A stretch of 64,000 nt of DNA from Cyanophora paradoxa (taxonomy: Eukaryota > Glaucocystophyceae > Cyanophorales > Cyanophoraceae). How positions within the stretch are numbered: position 1 is the stretch's first letter; each line of letters begins with the position of its first letter. Both the position numbers and the translations under genes were made by a program. Under the pieces are notes generated by a model. That model searched no databases, was not told the origin of the DNA, and saw only the letters and a program-made list of their open reading frames with translations. Below, piece by piece: positions 55,609-64,000 of this stretch. The stretch spans positions 1 to 64,000 of the forward strand of contig QPMI01000271.1 of the NCBI GenBank assembly GCA_004431415.1. Reading direction: 5' to 3'.

Positions 55609-57888
55609 ATGCAGGGCTTTGTATTCGTGCTCGTCACCAGCCTGGCGTGGCTGGCCCTGCTGTCCCTCGCGCGACGAGTCGTCCCGCCGGTGCGTCCTGA
55701 ACTCGGAGGGATCGGCGCGCGCGCGCGCGCGCCTGCCGTTCGCTCTGACTTCGCTGCGCAGAACTCCAGAAGATTCAGCATACACTTTCCGTGGCATATA
55801 TCGTGGACGACCTCGCGGTACGCCGCCGCGTGCTCTCCGGCGAGCGCTTCGCACACCGACGCGCCGCAGGTTCAACACGCTGATCTGGAACATCGGGAGG
55901 AGGAGAAAAGCGCAGCTGATGCTGTACGTGACGTTGAGTTGCATAACGTGCACATTGATAACACTGCATAACGTGCGTGCAGCTGGTACCGCGCCGGCAC
56001 ACCCCTCGCGGTGAGCTGCATGCTCATCGGGATGTACCTGCTCTTCCGGAACGCGTCGGATTGGCTCCGCGGCGGCCCGTCAGGGGCGGATGGCGGACAG
56101 CGATCGCCCGGCGTTGCACTCGTGCGCGGCTCGCCGTGCGGGCTCGGGGCTGGCGCGTGCAACGCGGCCCGTGACGCGGGCGGCGCAGGTGCCGCTGATC
56201 CCCGGACTGACGATGCCGTTGAGCCACCTCGTGTACCTGTGGGGCGCGCTGCTCTTCAGGTCGCGCCCTCCCGCCCAGGCCGGCCCCTCGCCCGCCCCTC
56301 ACGCGCCGCTCGCTCCGGGCAGCGCGGGGGTGCACGAGGCGGGGCACGCGCTGTGCGCGGCGGCGCACGGGGTGCGGACGACGGAGGCCGGCGCGTACGT
56401 CTCCTTCATGGCCCCGCTTGCCTTCGTCCGCCTCGACGGCGTCGACTCCCAGCACGTCGCCGCCCAGGTGCCCCCTAGCCCCCGCCCCGCCCCGCCCCGC
56501 CCCCGCCACCCCAGCGCCGCCCCCGCCGCCCCTGACCGGTCGGCCGCAGCTGCGCATCTACTGCGCCGGCTCGTTTCACAACATTGTGACGGTGCGACGG
56601 GCGGGGCGCGCGGGGGCGGCGGGCGGCGACGGGGCCGGCAGGCGCTGGGGCGTGGCTCGGCGTGCTGCTGCTGCCGCTGCTGCTGTGGCCGCTGTACGCG
56701 GCGGCGGGGCCGGGCCCCGTGGTGCTCGGGGTAGACCCGGCGTCGGCCCTGGGGCCGCACCTGCGCCCCGGCGACCTCCTCACGGGCCTGAACGACTGCC
56801 CCGTCGCCTCCCTCGACGACTGGCGCGCCTGCATCCTCCACGCCGCCGCCGCTGCCCCCAGCTTCTGCCTGCCCCCCGCCTCCCTCGCTGCAGGTCACCC
56901 CCTCCCCCCGCGCCGCCGCCCCGCCCGGCGGCGCCTCACGCCTGCCGCAGCCGCCTCCAGGGGCGGCGACTGCTGCGGGGCCGGCTACGACGGACCCCTG
57001 CAGTGCTTCCGCGCCCTCTCGCCCCCGCCGGCGAGCGGGCGGGCCGGGGCGGGGCACGGGCGGGCGCTCCTCGCCGCTGCCCCGACGGGCCTCTGCCTCC
57101 GGGGGCCGAGTTTCGCGAGAGCGACCCTGCGACGGCGCCGGCGGCATCCCCGCCCCGTGCCCCAACGCCGGTGCGGGGCCCCGGGGCGGGCGTGCGGGGC
57201 GGGGCGGGCGAGGGGTGACGGGGCGCAGGGACGTGCGGGGAGGCGCAGGTGCCGGAGGGGCAGCTGCTCGCCGTGCTCTCCGTGCTGCCGCGCGGCGGGC
57301 CCCGCGGAGACGCCGCCGGCAACGCGACGGGCCGAGGGCCGCCCCCGACGCCCCCTCCGTGTCGCCTTCGCCGGCTCCCCCGCCCAGCTCCTCGCCGCCG
57401 GTGCGCGAGGCGCCCCGCACGCGCCGCCCGTCGCGGGGCCGAGGGCGGGGGCGGGGCAGTGGACGCGGCGCATCGGGTGGCGCGGCTGGGCCTGCTGGCG
57501 GCCTTCGACCTCCCCGGCCACCTCGAGCGCCTCCTCCGCTACCTCTTCTCCGTCTCCCTCGGTCCGCCCCCCCGCCCCCGCCCCCGCCCGCCCGCCGCGG
57601 GAGCCTCTGACGGGCGGTGCAGCGCTGGCGGTGCTGAACATGGTGCCGTGCCCGGGGCTGGACGGGGCCCCCGTGGCGAAGCTTCTCGCCGAGATGCTCG
57701 CCCTCCACGCCCCGCTCGCCCTCTTCGCCCCCGCCAGCTCCGCCCGCGCCCTCATCGACCTCGGCGCCAACCTCGATGGGCCCGTCGCCGTCTCTCCCCT
57801 CGCAAGGGCCGCTTCCCGCGCGTGCAACGCCTTCGGCGCGGCCCTGCTCCTCCTCAATGCCCTCGCCGTGTTCTTCGCCCGCCGCTGA
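55609..57888 (+). CDS. MBTPS2: Site-2 protease (intramembrane zinc metalloprotease)
   Basis: S2P-type protease that releases membrane-anchored transcription factors in the Golgi. It starts MQGFVFVLVTSLAWLALLSL (first membrane segment). RFSIHFPWHISW, RFNTLIWNIGRRRK and VPLIPGLTMPLSHLVYLWGA follow. The zinc-binding HExxH is in GVHEAGHALCAAAHGV. Next come RIYCAGSFHNIVT and AWLGVLLLPLLLWPLYAA, then a PDZ-like lumenal segment (GVDPASALGPHLRPGDLLTG, LNDCPVASLDDWR). The third zinc ligand is in ALAVLNMVPCPGLDGAPVAK. It ends FGAALLLLNALAVFFARR. Cys-rich DCCGAGYDGPLQC fits the S2P lumenal cysteine region. Around ten introns are needed. Confidence 0.9.
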
Positions 57889-58271
57889 CCCGCCCCCCGC
57901 CCCTTCCGCCCACTTTCGTCGAACGTACTCGCATTCCTCGGAGCGAGCGCTGGGCAGGAGCCCGAGGGGTACGGGGCTCAGCGGCTGGATGGGGCGCCGG
58001 GCAGGAGAGGGGCCTGGCGAGCAAATTGGCCCTGAGGGAGGGTAGAGAAGACAGGACCTGGGTCGGGCCGGGAGGCGCGTCGGGGGGGCGGGGCGCGGGA
58101 CTCGGGAGAGACTGCGACAGGAGAAAGGCAGCGCTGGGATCTGGGATCAGAGGAGAGCGGCTGGACCTGAGAAGCCGGAGCGGAGAGGAATGGGTCTGGG
58201 AGAGGAAGGCAGAGGACCGAAGAGGCCCCCCCAGGGCAGGCAGGCCAGAAAAGAGTTGACACGCGTGCCGG
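57889..58271. other. Convergent spacer between S2P and a small basic-protein gene
   Basis: Purine-rich sequence (GGGAGAGG, GGAGCGGAGAGG) with open frames that have no protein character. No feature is identified. Confidence 0.4.
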
Positions 58272-58785
58272 TCAATCTTCGTCGCTTGCTTCGCCGCCCA
58301 GGGGCGCACGTGCCTTCGGTCCTTTCTTCTTGGATAACCTCGCCAATCTGCTCCGCTCTTCTTCTTTCAGGCGCTGGATCTGCGGGCGTAGCACCGCCCG
58401 TCAACGGGCGGAAAGCGATCAAGACGCAGCACGCACGCGTTCGATGCTCTCACTTAGCTTGTCGCTGCGAGTATGCCGAAGAAGCTGCAGGTTGCGCTGC
58501 ATTAGGCTAGCCTGCGCCTCTGCTTTCTTTTGCTTCTCCGCCGCGACCAGGGCCAAAACGCCGACGGATGGCTTCGCAGCTGGGGCGGCTGCCGCACGCT
58601 TGGCTCCTTTCTTGAGCTTAGCTATGCTGCTATCCGCACCCGATTTCGAGCCTGCGCGCTACGCACGGTTCGCGAAGGTTCAGCGCGTACGCGATCGTGC
58701 AAGTATCATGCAGGCCGCGCACCTTCACGATGGCCTTCTTCGCCTCGAGCCCCGCGAGCTGCTTCTTAACGAGCCTCGAAGACAT
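58272..58785 (-). CDS. Small basic Lys/Ala-rich coiled-coil protein, unrecognised
   Basis: Three exons join in frame. The first is 58723-58785 (MSSRLVKKQLAGLEAKKAIV). The second starts at 58658 after a TAG acceptor (RAGSKSGADSSIAKLKKGAK, PSVGVLALVAAEKQKKAEAQ, SLMQRNLQLLRHTRSDKLSE). The third gives IQRLKEEERSRLARLSKKKG and ends KARAPLGGEASDED before TGA at 58272-58274. Charged helices and Lys runs suggest a nucleolar or RNA-associated protein. The second intron has GTTGAC upstream of a CCCGCAG acceptor. The use of CGTAG at the first acceptor is required, because the next AG gives a stop. No family is assigned. Confidence 0.6.
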
Positions 58786-59370
58786 CGCACTGCGCTATAT
58801 TGCAGCGCTAGATTGGGGGGTAGGGGAGACCGAATACTCCGGCACTGATACTCCAATCTACCCCTATACCTAGGTTTGCAGTTGTTCAACTCCAGGTAGA
58901 ATAGTTTGTGTAGCAAATTCCAGGCGTCGTGGGGCGCGTCCTGTGAGCAAACAACTCATAAAAGGGGGTCTGCCAATCGGCTGAGCTGGTCGGGCACGGC
59001 CATTTTGGACTTTTGTGCTGCTGCGGAAGTCGCGTCGCGAAACCACGGTGCGGACGCGATCTAGCGCCACTTAAACGCGAACTATGCTGTTCCAGCTACG
59101 CGTGAGCGTGGTCTGGCGGCCGTCCGCCGCAACTTTGGGAACCTGACCGCGGCGGGCAGGATCCGGACCAAGACCTTCACAACGCTCCAGCATCATTCCG
59201 ACAAGCTTCCGGTATCACTCGAAGGCGGTGAGAATGACCGTGCTTGCCCTAGAGCGCGACAAGCGCCGCCCCCGCGCTCAGTTGGGCGTCCACAACTCCG
59301 CCCCTCGCGCCGTACTGGCGCCGTAGCTAGCGCCCCCGCAAGTTGTAGTGAAGCTCTTGGAGGGATCTAT
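58786..59370. other. Spacer upstream of the basic-protein gene
   Basis: Moderate GC; it should contain the promoter for the minus-strand gene starting at 58785. No TATA box, repeat or exon is recognisable. Confidence 0.35.
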
Positions 59371-59526
59371 CGGCTCGCCTCATCGAGCGCGCCTTTTAAT
59401 TTGTCCGCAGGGGACTGCCCTACAACCCCGGAGCGAGCCCCGTGTCCGCGTACTCGCGGTGCTCTGCCTGGCCGCCTCTGCCCGTGCTCTTGTGGCCCGT
59501 GGATGCCCGCCTCTAGCAATGACATA

Positions 59527-59976
59527 TTACGTACGCGGTGAGTACCGTAGCCGGCCCCTGCTGCGCTTCCAGCCTGGGAGGCAGGCGAGGCGCCATCTTG
59601 ATCTCCGTTGCCCGCTGCGCTCGAGCCCTGTCAGCAAGTTTCTCGACCATATTACTGTATTACCTTGTGGCGGGCTGAAGATGAGCTCGTATCGGATGCC
59701 TTCCGCATCAGTCGCTAGCTGGTCCCACGCGATGTACTGGTTGGGCTGCAGGACGACGCTACGACTGTCCACAACGGCGCCGCCGTTCTTGAAGTCCTTC
59801 GCTACCATCCTAACGATGTTCTGGCCGGCCCGGCCTTCGGGAAGTTGCTGCGCTAGCGCCCTGGCGCCGCCTGCAAACAGCGATGGCAACGAACATGGGA
59901 TTGGCCCACCTCCGCTGCTGAAGAAGACTATGGACGGAGTTGTTACGCTAGCGGGATCCCCCGGCTCGGCCTCCAT
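59527..59976 (-). CDS. Hypothetical protein
   Basis: From ATG 59976: MEAEPGDPASVTTPSIVFFS, SLPSLFAGGARALAQQLPEG, NIVRMVAKDFKNGGAVVDSR and SVVLQPNQYIAWDQLATDAE, then GIRYELIFSPPQ. After that the frame likely leaves through an intron (GTAATAC donor near 59665). One acceptor continues AGNGDQDGASPASQAGSAAG, giving a Gly/Ala-rich tail that may run to about 59370. Read straight through, the frame stops at 59527. The start lies 91 bp from the divergent METTL6-like gene. No family is recognised. Confidence 0.5.
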   Translation of the reverse strand: MEAEPGDPASVTTPSIVFFSSGGGPIPCSLPSLFAGGARALAQQLPEGRAGQNIVRMVAKDFKNGGAVVDSRSVVLQPNQYIAWDQLATDAEGIRYELIFSPPQGNTVIWSRNLLTGLERSGQRRSRWRLACLPGWKRSRGRLRYSPRT

Positions 59977-60067
59977 GCTCGGAACGACTTCAAAAACGGA
60001 TGCGCGCCGAAACGACTAATGCGGGTATAAGGTAGTTTGGAGTTAGTTGCCTCGGATAACCGAACTG

Positions 60068-61601
60068 ATGGCGACCGGCGGCGGGGCAAGCGGCGGTGAT
60101 TTAGCGAGCAGCGGCGATGCAGCGAGCAGCTCGGCTGCTGCGGGGAGCATGGAGTATAAACCCTACGCAGGCTACAACGACGGCAAAAGCGACGTGCCTC
60201 CGCACATGCGCGAGCGATACGAGCGGGAGGCGCGCAAGAACTGGTAAGCGGACGCTTAGAGCAAGCGCAGCTAGCGTTCTTGATAGCGAGCTGCGCTTTG
60301 CCGGCGCGCGCCGCTGATCGTGCACTTGCTGGAATTCAATTTAGAGCTAAGCGCACCGGCGCCGCGCAGGGACATCTTCTACATGCACAACAAAACCAAG
60401 TGCCTTTCTTGGCTTTTCAATCATTCGCCGTGAGCCGATCGCCGCTGCAGCTTCTTTAAGGACCGGAATTGGCTGGGAAGAGAGTTTCCGGAACTCTCTG
60501 GGGCGTACGAGGTGCGCTTTCAGTTCCAAGCACGTGCGCAAGCTGCTCTAATGCCTCTCTGTAGGAAACAGGCGAGTTTGCGGGGGTCTCGGCTATAGCG
60601 GAGGTCGGGTGCGGCGTCGGCAACGCGGTGAGAGCGCCGGGCCCGTGGCCGTAGCCAAAGCCACCGATGCGGGAGCTGGCGCAGCTGTTCCCGATCCTGC
60701 GAGCGAACCCCTCCATCCGAGCGTACGCGGTGGACTTTGCGCCGCGCGCGGTGGAGTTCGTCAAGGTGCGGACGCCCGCGCTCGCCGCGGGCCTCGCGCG
60801 GGGCCGACGGGCGAGCACGCAGCAACACCCCGAGTACGACGAGGCGCGCGTTATGGCCGGCGTCTGCGACATCACCAGCGAGCCCCTCACGGCCACCATG
60901 CCCCGGGAGTCAATCGAGTGCGCCCTCCCCGGCGCCCCGGCTCCGTGGCGCTCACGGGGCCCGACGGCCAGCCGCGTGCTGCTCTGCTTCGTCCTGTCGG
61001 CGATTGCGCCGGAGAAGATGCCGGCCGCCATCGCCAACGTCCGAGCGGCACGCTCCCTCGCGCCCCCCGCTCCCCGGCCCCCGCTCGAGCCGCCGCGTAG
61101 GTCCTGCGGGACGGCGGCGTCGTCCTCTTCCGCGACTACGCCGGTGCCGTCCCCCTCGGCCCGCGCTCCGCGTTCCGCTCGCGGGGGCCGACGGCGGAAC
61201 GGGGCGGGGGGCGGGCGTAGACGGGGACCTGGCGCAGGAGCGGCTGCACGCGCAGAAGGGCCGGCGGCTCGCCCCGGGCTTCTACGTCAAGGCCGACGGC
61301 ACCCGCTGCTTCTACTTCACCCGCGGTTTCCCCGCCCCAGCCCCGCCCCGGACCCGCCCGCACCTCACGCCGGTTGCGCCGGCCCGCGGCAGAGCGGCTG
61401 ATTGAGCTCTTCGAGGCGGAGGGCTTCGACTGCGCGACCTGCGACTACCACCGCCGCACCATCGTCAACCGCGCGCGTGACCTCCACATGAACCGGATCT
61501 GGATTCAGGCGCGCTTCGTCCGAGCCCCCAAGACCGCTGCGCCGGCGTCGGCGCCGGCGCCAGACGTAGCAGACCCTCATGCAGTTGCAAGCGCTGGCTA
61601 G
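60068..61601 (+). CDS. METTL6: METTL2/6/8-type tRNA 3-methylcytidine methyltransferase
   Basis: SAM-dependent methyltransferase expected to make m3C at position 32 of tRNAs. The ATG at 60068 gives a Gly/Ser/Ala-rich leader, then DVPPHMRERYEREARKNW-D and IFYMHNKTN-FFKDRNWLGR. REFPELSGAYE follows, then the SAM motif AIAEVGCGVGNA-LFPILRAN. After it come PSIRAYAVDFAPRAVEFVK, EYDEARVMAGVCDITSEPLT, PRESIECA, LLCFVLSAIAPEKMPAAIAN, VLRDGGVVLFRDYA and GFYVKADGTRCFYFT. The C-terminal part is IELFEAEGFDCATCDYHRRT, then NRARDLHMNRIWIQARFVR. All junctions checked near the N-terminus keep frame (60246/60370, 60391/60450 approximately). METTL6 is the closest member by layout; METTL2/8 cannot be excluded. 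Confidence 0.9.
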
Positions 61602-61895
61602 GACCGAGTGGCAGCTGCGCCGGGAGCCAGCAGTTAGCTATGGCTTACCTAGCCGCGCGCTGCCAGGCTGACTCTGTGATCGGATGCAACTGGGCTGCAG
61701 TTGCGCCAGCGAGATGACGAGTTTCAGGGAGCATGTAATGGTGTTGGAGAAGTCGCCGGAGCGGTTGATGCCGCCCAGGGTGGCCAGCCAGGGGTACGCG
61801 AACGCCCGCGACTGAAAAAAAGCCAAACAAGGAAGGCTGGCCCGCGCACAGCAGCTAGCCCGCCAAGCAGCTCTTGAAAGCTCGAGCTCCTAGCC

Positions 61896-63114
61896 ATGTC
61901 GTCAGCATACAGAAAGCCGTTTTTGGTCCCAGACGGGTTCCAGCAGCTGCTCAAAGATTTCGCCCGTGAAGTCATCAGGCACCAGCCCGACAACATATAC
62001 GGTTTCGGCGCAAAGTACTTCGATGGTGCCAGGCCCCGTCGCGCCATCGCCTGGCCGCGGCCTCACGGCCGCGCCGCAGACCTCATCGAGCAGCGGCGGA
62101 GGCAGGCGGTCGCAGGTGATGCGCCGCCGCAGTATTCACAGACGGTGGACGTGCGGAACATGTCCCAGGAGGAATTGGAGCAGTTCTTCATGCAGCTATT
62201 CAGGGAAGCCGATGTCGATGGGAACGGCGTGCTCGACGCAAAGGAGTTCAAGCAGGTTCGTAGCTATAGCTGCGTTTGGCTGTCCTCAGCTCCACCGCAC
62301 CGCCTTGGGGTCTAGCTGTGGCGCGATATCTTCGCGCCCCCATCCCTGACCGGCCGGCGGCGCAGATCATGAAGACGGCGGATCTGGGGCTCAGTAACAA
62401 GCAGATCCTGGAGATCATGGTAGAAGCGGACGAGAACGACGACGGGAAGATCGACTACCAGGAGTTCGTCCCCGTGGCCGTGCAGGTAGTCTCGGCCATG
62501 TACGCCAAAGCGGAGGCGATGATGGTGCGCCGCCCCGCACGCGCCCCATCTGCCCCGCGCCGGCGGCAGGCGAGCGAGCGGCGCGGCGCAGGAACAAGCG
62601 AACAGGCAGCAGGCGGCGACGGCGGCGGCGGAGGATGTGTTGCTGCACGGGATGACCCGCGAGGAGGTGGAGAACATGCTCGAGACGCTCTTCCGGGCGG
62701 CGGACAGCGACGGCAGCGGCAAGCTCTCGCGGAGGGAGTTCCGGGAGTGCCTGAAGCACACCGACCTGGGCCTCACGCGCAAGGAGATCAACGGTTCGGG
62801 GGGCTGCTGCGGGGGCGGGTGCGGGGGCGGGGGCCGACGGGCGGGCAGCGATCATGGTGGAGGTGGACGTGGACCACGACGGGCTCGTCTCCTACGAGGA
62901 GTTCCGGCCCCTCTGCTTCTCCATCCTCGTCGAGCGGCCCGCCCCGCCCCCGCCCCGACCCCGCCCCCGCCCGCCCCCGCCGAGGCCCCCGCAGCTTCAA
63001 GACGCAGGTGCTCGAGATGCAGCAGAGCGGCACCGAGCTCGACGAGTTCCTCCTCGAGACCTTCGCCGCCGGCGACCCCGAGGGGACGTGCGTGCCCGCC
63101 CCCGCCCCCTCCCC

Positions 63115-63161
<47 letters not shown>

Positions 63162-63909
63162 GCTCCGGCCGACGCCACGGTGGCAGGGGCTTCCTGAGCT
63201 ACGCGGAAGTGCGGGACCTGCTGCGGGGGGCGGACCTCGGCCTCACCAGGATGCAAATCTACTCCATCATGTCCGCCGCAGAGCAGGTGCCCCCGCCCGC
63301 CCGCCCCGGCCCGGTGGCGCGGCGGCGCGCGTGCGACGGTCGGGGGCGGGGGGCAGGACGCGGACGGGCTGATCAACTACCGGGTGTTCGTGCCGACGGC
63401 GGCGTCGATGATCTCGAAGATGCTCGCGATCTCGCACGCCGGCCACCGCGCCGTCGCCATCGCCAACCTCGCCGCCCTCGAGGACGCCGAGCTCATGCGC
63501 GGCGTCCGCCCCGCCCCGCCCCGCCCCGACCCCGCTGCCTCCGACGCTGCCGGGGCAGATCGACCAGGGGACCTTCGAGAACGCCCTCATGGCCGAGTTC
63601 GCTGCCTCCGACCCCGACGGCTCCGGGTCCGCCCCATCCGCCCCCCGCGCCCGCCCGCCGCCCGCCGCCGGCGCTGAAGCGAGGGCCGGCAGGACGGTGA
63701 CGCGGGGGGAGTTCAAGGGGGCGCTGGAGAGCGGGGCGGTGCAGCTCTCGGGGAAGGAGGTGAACACGCTGCTGTCGGCGGTGGACGTGGACGCGGCGGG
63801 GCGCATCAACTACACCGAGTTCGTCTCCTACGCCTACGGCATCCTCGTCCACATGGCCCGCGAGGCCCGCCTCGAGGAGCGCATCGCCCAGGAGGCCGCC
63901 ATGCAATGA
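61896..63909 (+). CDS. RIIa-domain multi-EF-hand protein (radial spoke RSP7-like)
   Basis: The N-terminus MSSAYRKPFLVPDGFQQLLK, then DFAREVIRHQPDNIYGFGAK and YFD-DLIEQRRRQAV, is an RIIa docking domain. Six or more EF-hands follow. Good loops are DVDGNGVLDAKEF, DENDDGKIDYQEF, DSDGSGKLSRREF, DVDHDGLVSYEEF and DVDAAGRINYTEF; weaker ones are GFLSYAEVRDLL and DADGLINYRVF. It ends RLEERIAQEAAMQ with TGA at 63907-63909. RIIa plus EF-hands is the architecture of Chlamydomonas RSP7, a radial-spoke component, so a motile cilium is implied. A 43-C tract (63117-63159) sits in an intron. Confidence 0.85.
63117..63159 (+). repeat. Poly-C tract (43 C) in RSP7-like gene intron
   Basis: The longest homopolymer in the window, on the coding strand between exons encoding DPEGT and GFLSYAEV. 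Confidence 0.9.
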
Positions 63910-64000
63910 CCCCCCGCCCCCGCCCGCCCCTTCCCCGCCGCCCCCGCGGCGCCACGCCCTCAGACCCGCCCTCACCGTCCCCTCTCGCCGTTATGCTCTT

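Noticed and set aside
61638-61826. Minus-strand frame with ISLAQLQPSC
   Set aside because: Short, without a supported start or splice partner, in the spacer upstream of the RSP7-like gene.

Overview
The window is a compact, very GC-rich nuclear segment of a eukaryote. It carries about 19 intron-containing genes that can be read and three or four unrecognised ones. Neighbouring genes are often divergent, with starts 90-500 bp apart, or convergent. Introns are mostly 50-80 nt and rich in C and G. They end in CGCAG or similar, usually with a CTGAC/CTCAC/CTGAG-like branch motif about 10-15 nt upstream. Several introns begin with GC instead of GT. The gene set suggests a flagellated, probably plastid-bearing protist: a radial-spoke RSP7-like RIIa/EF-hand protein, a plant-type porphobilinogen synthase, organelle-type RadA, Era and bS21, and a HPPK-DHPS fusion. 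A haptophyte or similar alga is my best guess from GC content plus GC-AG introns, but the sequence alone does not settle this.

Layout. 1-3723 (+): 3' part of an ADCY10-like AAA/TPR protein. 4303-8330 (-): DDX11 helicase. 8693-9361 (-): OSTC. 9459-14377 (+): SEC31. 14607-16419 (-): ST13/HIP. 16500-16936 (+): organellar bS21. 17134-18766 (-): HemB. 19023-20222: a CACTA-like inverted-repeat element with a hAT-like element inserted in it. 20643-22257 (-): DLST. 22744-25075 (+): SF1/BBP. 25338-27234 (-): HPPK-DHPS. 27407-28684 (+): 12-exon cyclophilin. 29803-35207 (-): exportin-1, with a 207-bp tandem repeat in one intron. 35321-37591 (+): RadA. 37868-40589 (+): EF-hand protein.

40590-49830 is a repeat island of lower GC. 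It holds long inverted repeats, a tandem duplication, a second CACTA-like element with another element inside it, and a hAT-like element flanked by an 8-bp duplication. Only one doubtful gene (48726-49391) lies there.

49831-63909 is gene-dense again: ALKBH1 (+), an EF-hand-like unknown (-), Era GTPase (-), site-2 protease (+), a small basic protein (-), an unknown (-), a METTL6-type tRNA methyltransferase (+), and an RSP7-like protein (+) whose stop lies 91 bp from the window end.

Functional themes are mostly housekeeping. They include the secretory pathway (SEC31, OSTC, S2P), nuclear export (XPO1), splicing (SF1), chaperones (ST13, cyclophilin), DNA and RNA maintenance (DDX11, RadA, ALKBH1, METTL6), organelle metabolism and translation (HemB, DLST, HPPK-DHPS, bS21, Era), and calcium/cilium proteins. 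The less expected content is in intron structure (GC donors, micro-exons, poly-C tracts) and in the nested inverted-repeat elements with intact target-site duplications.
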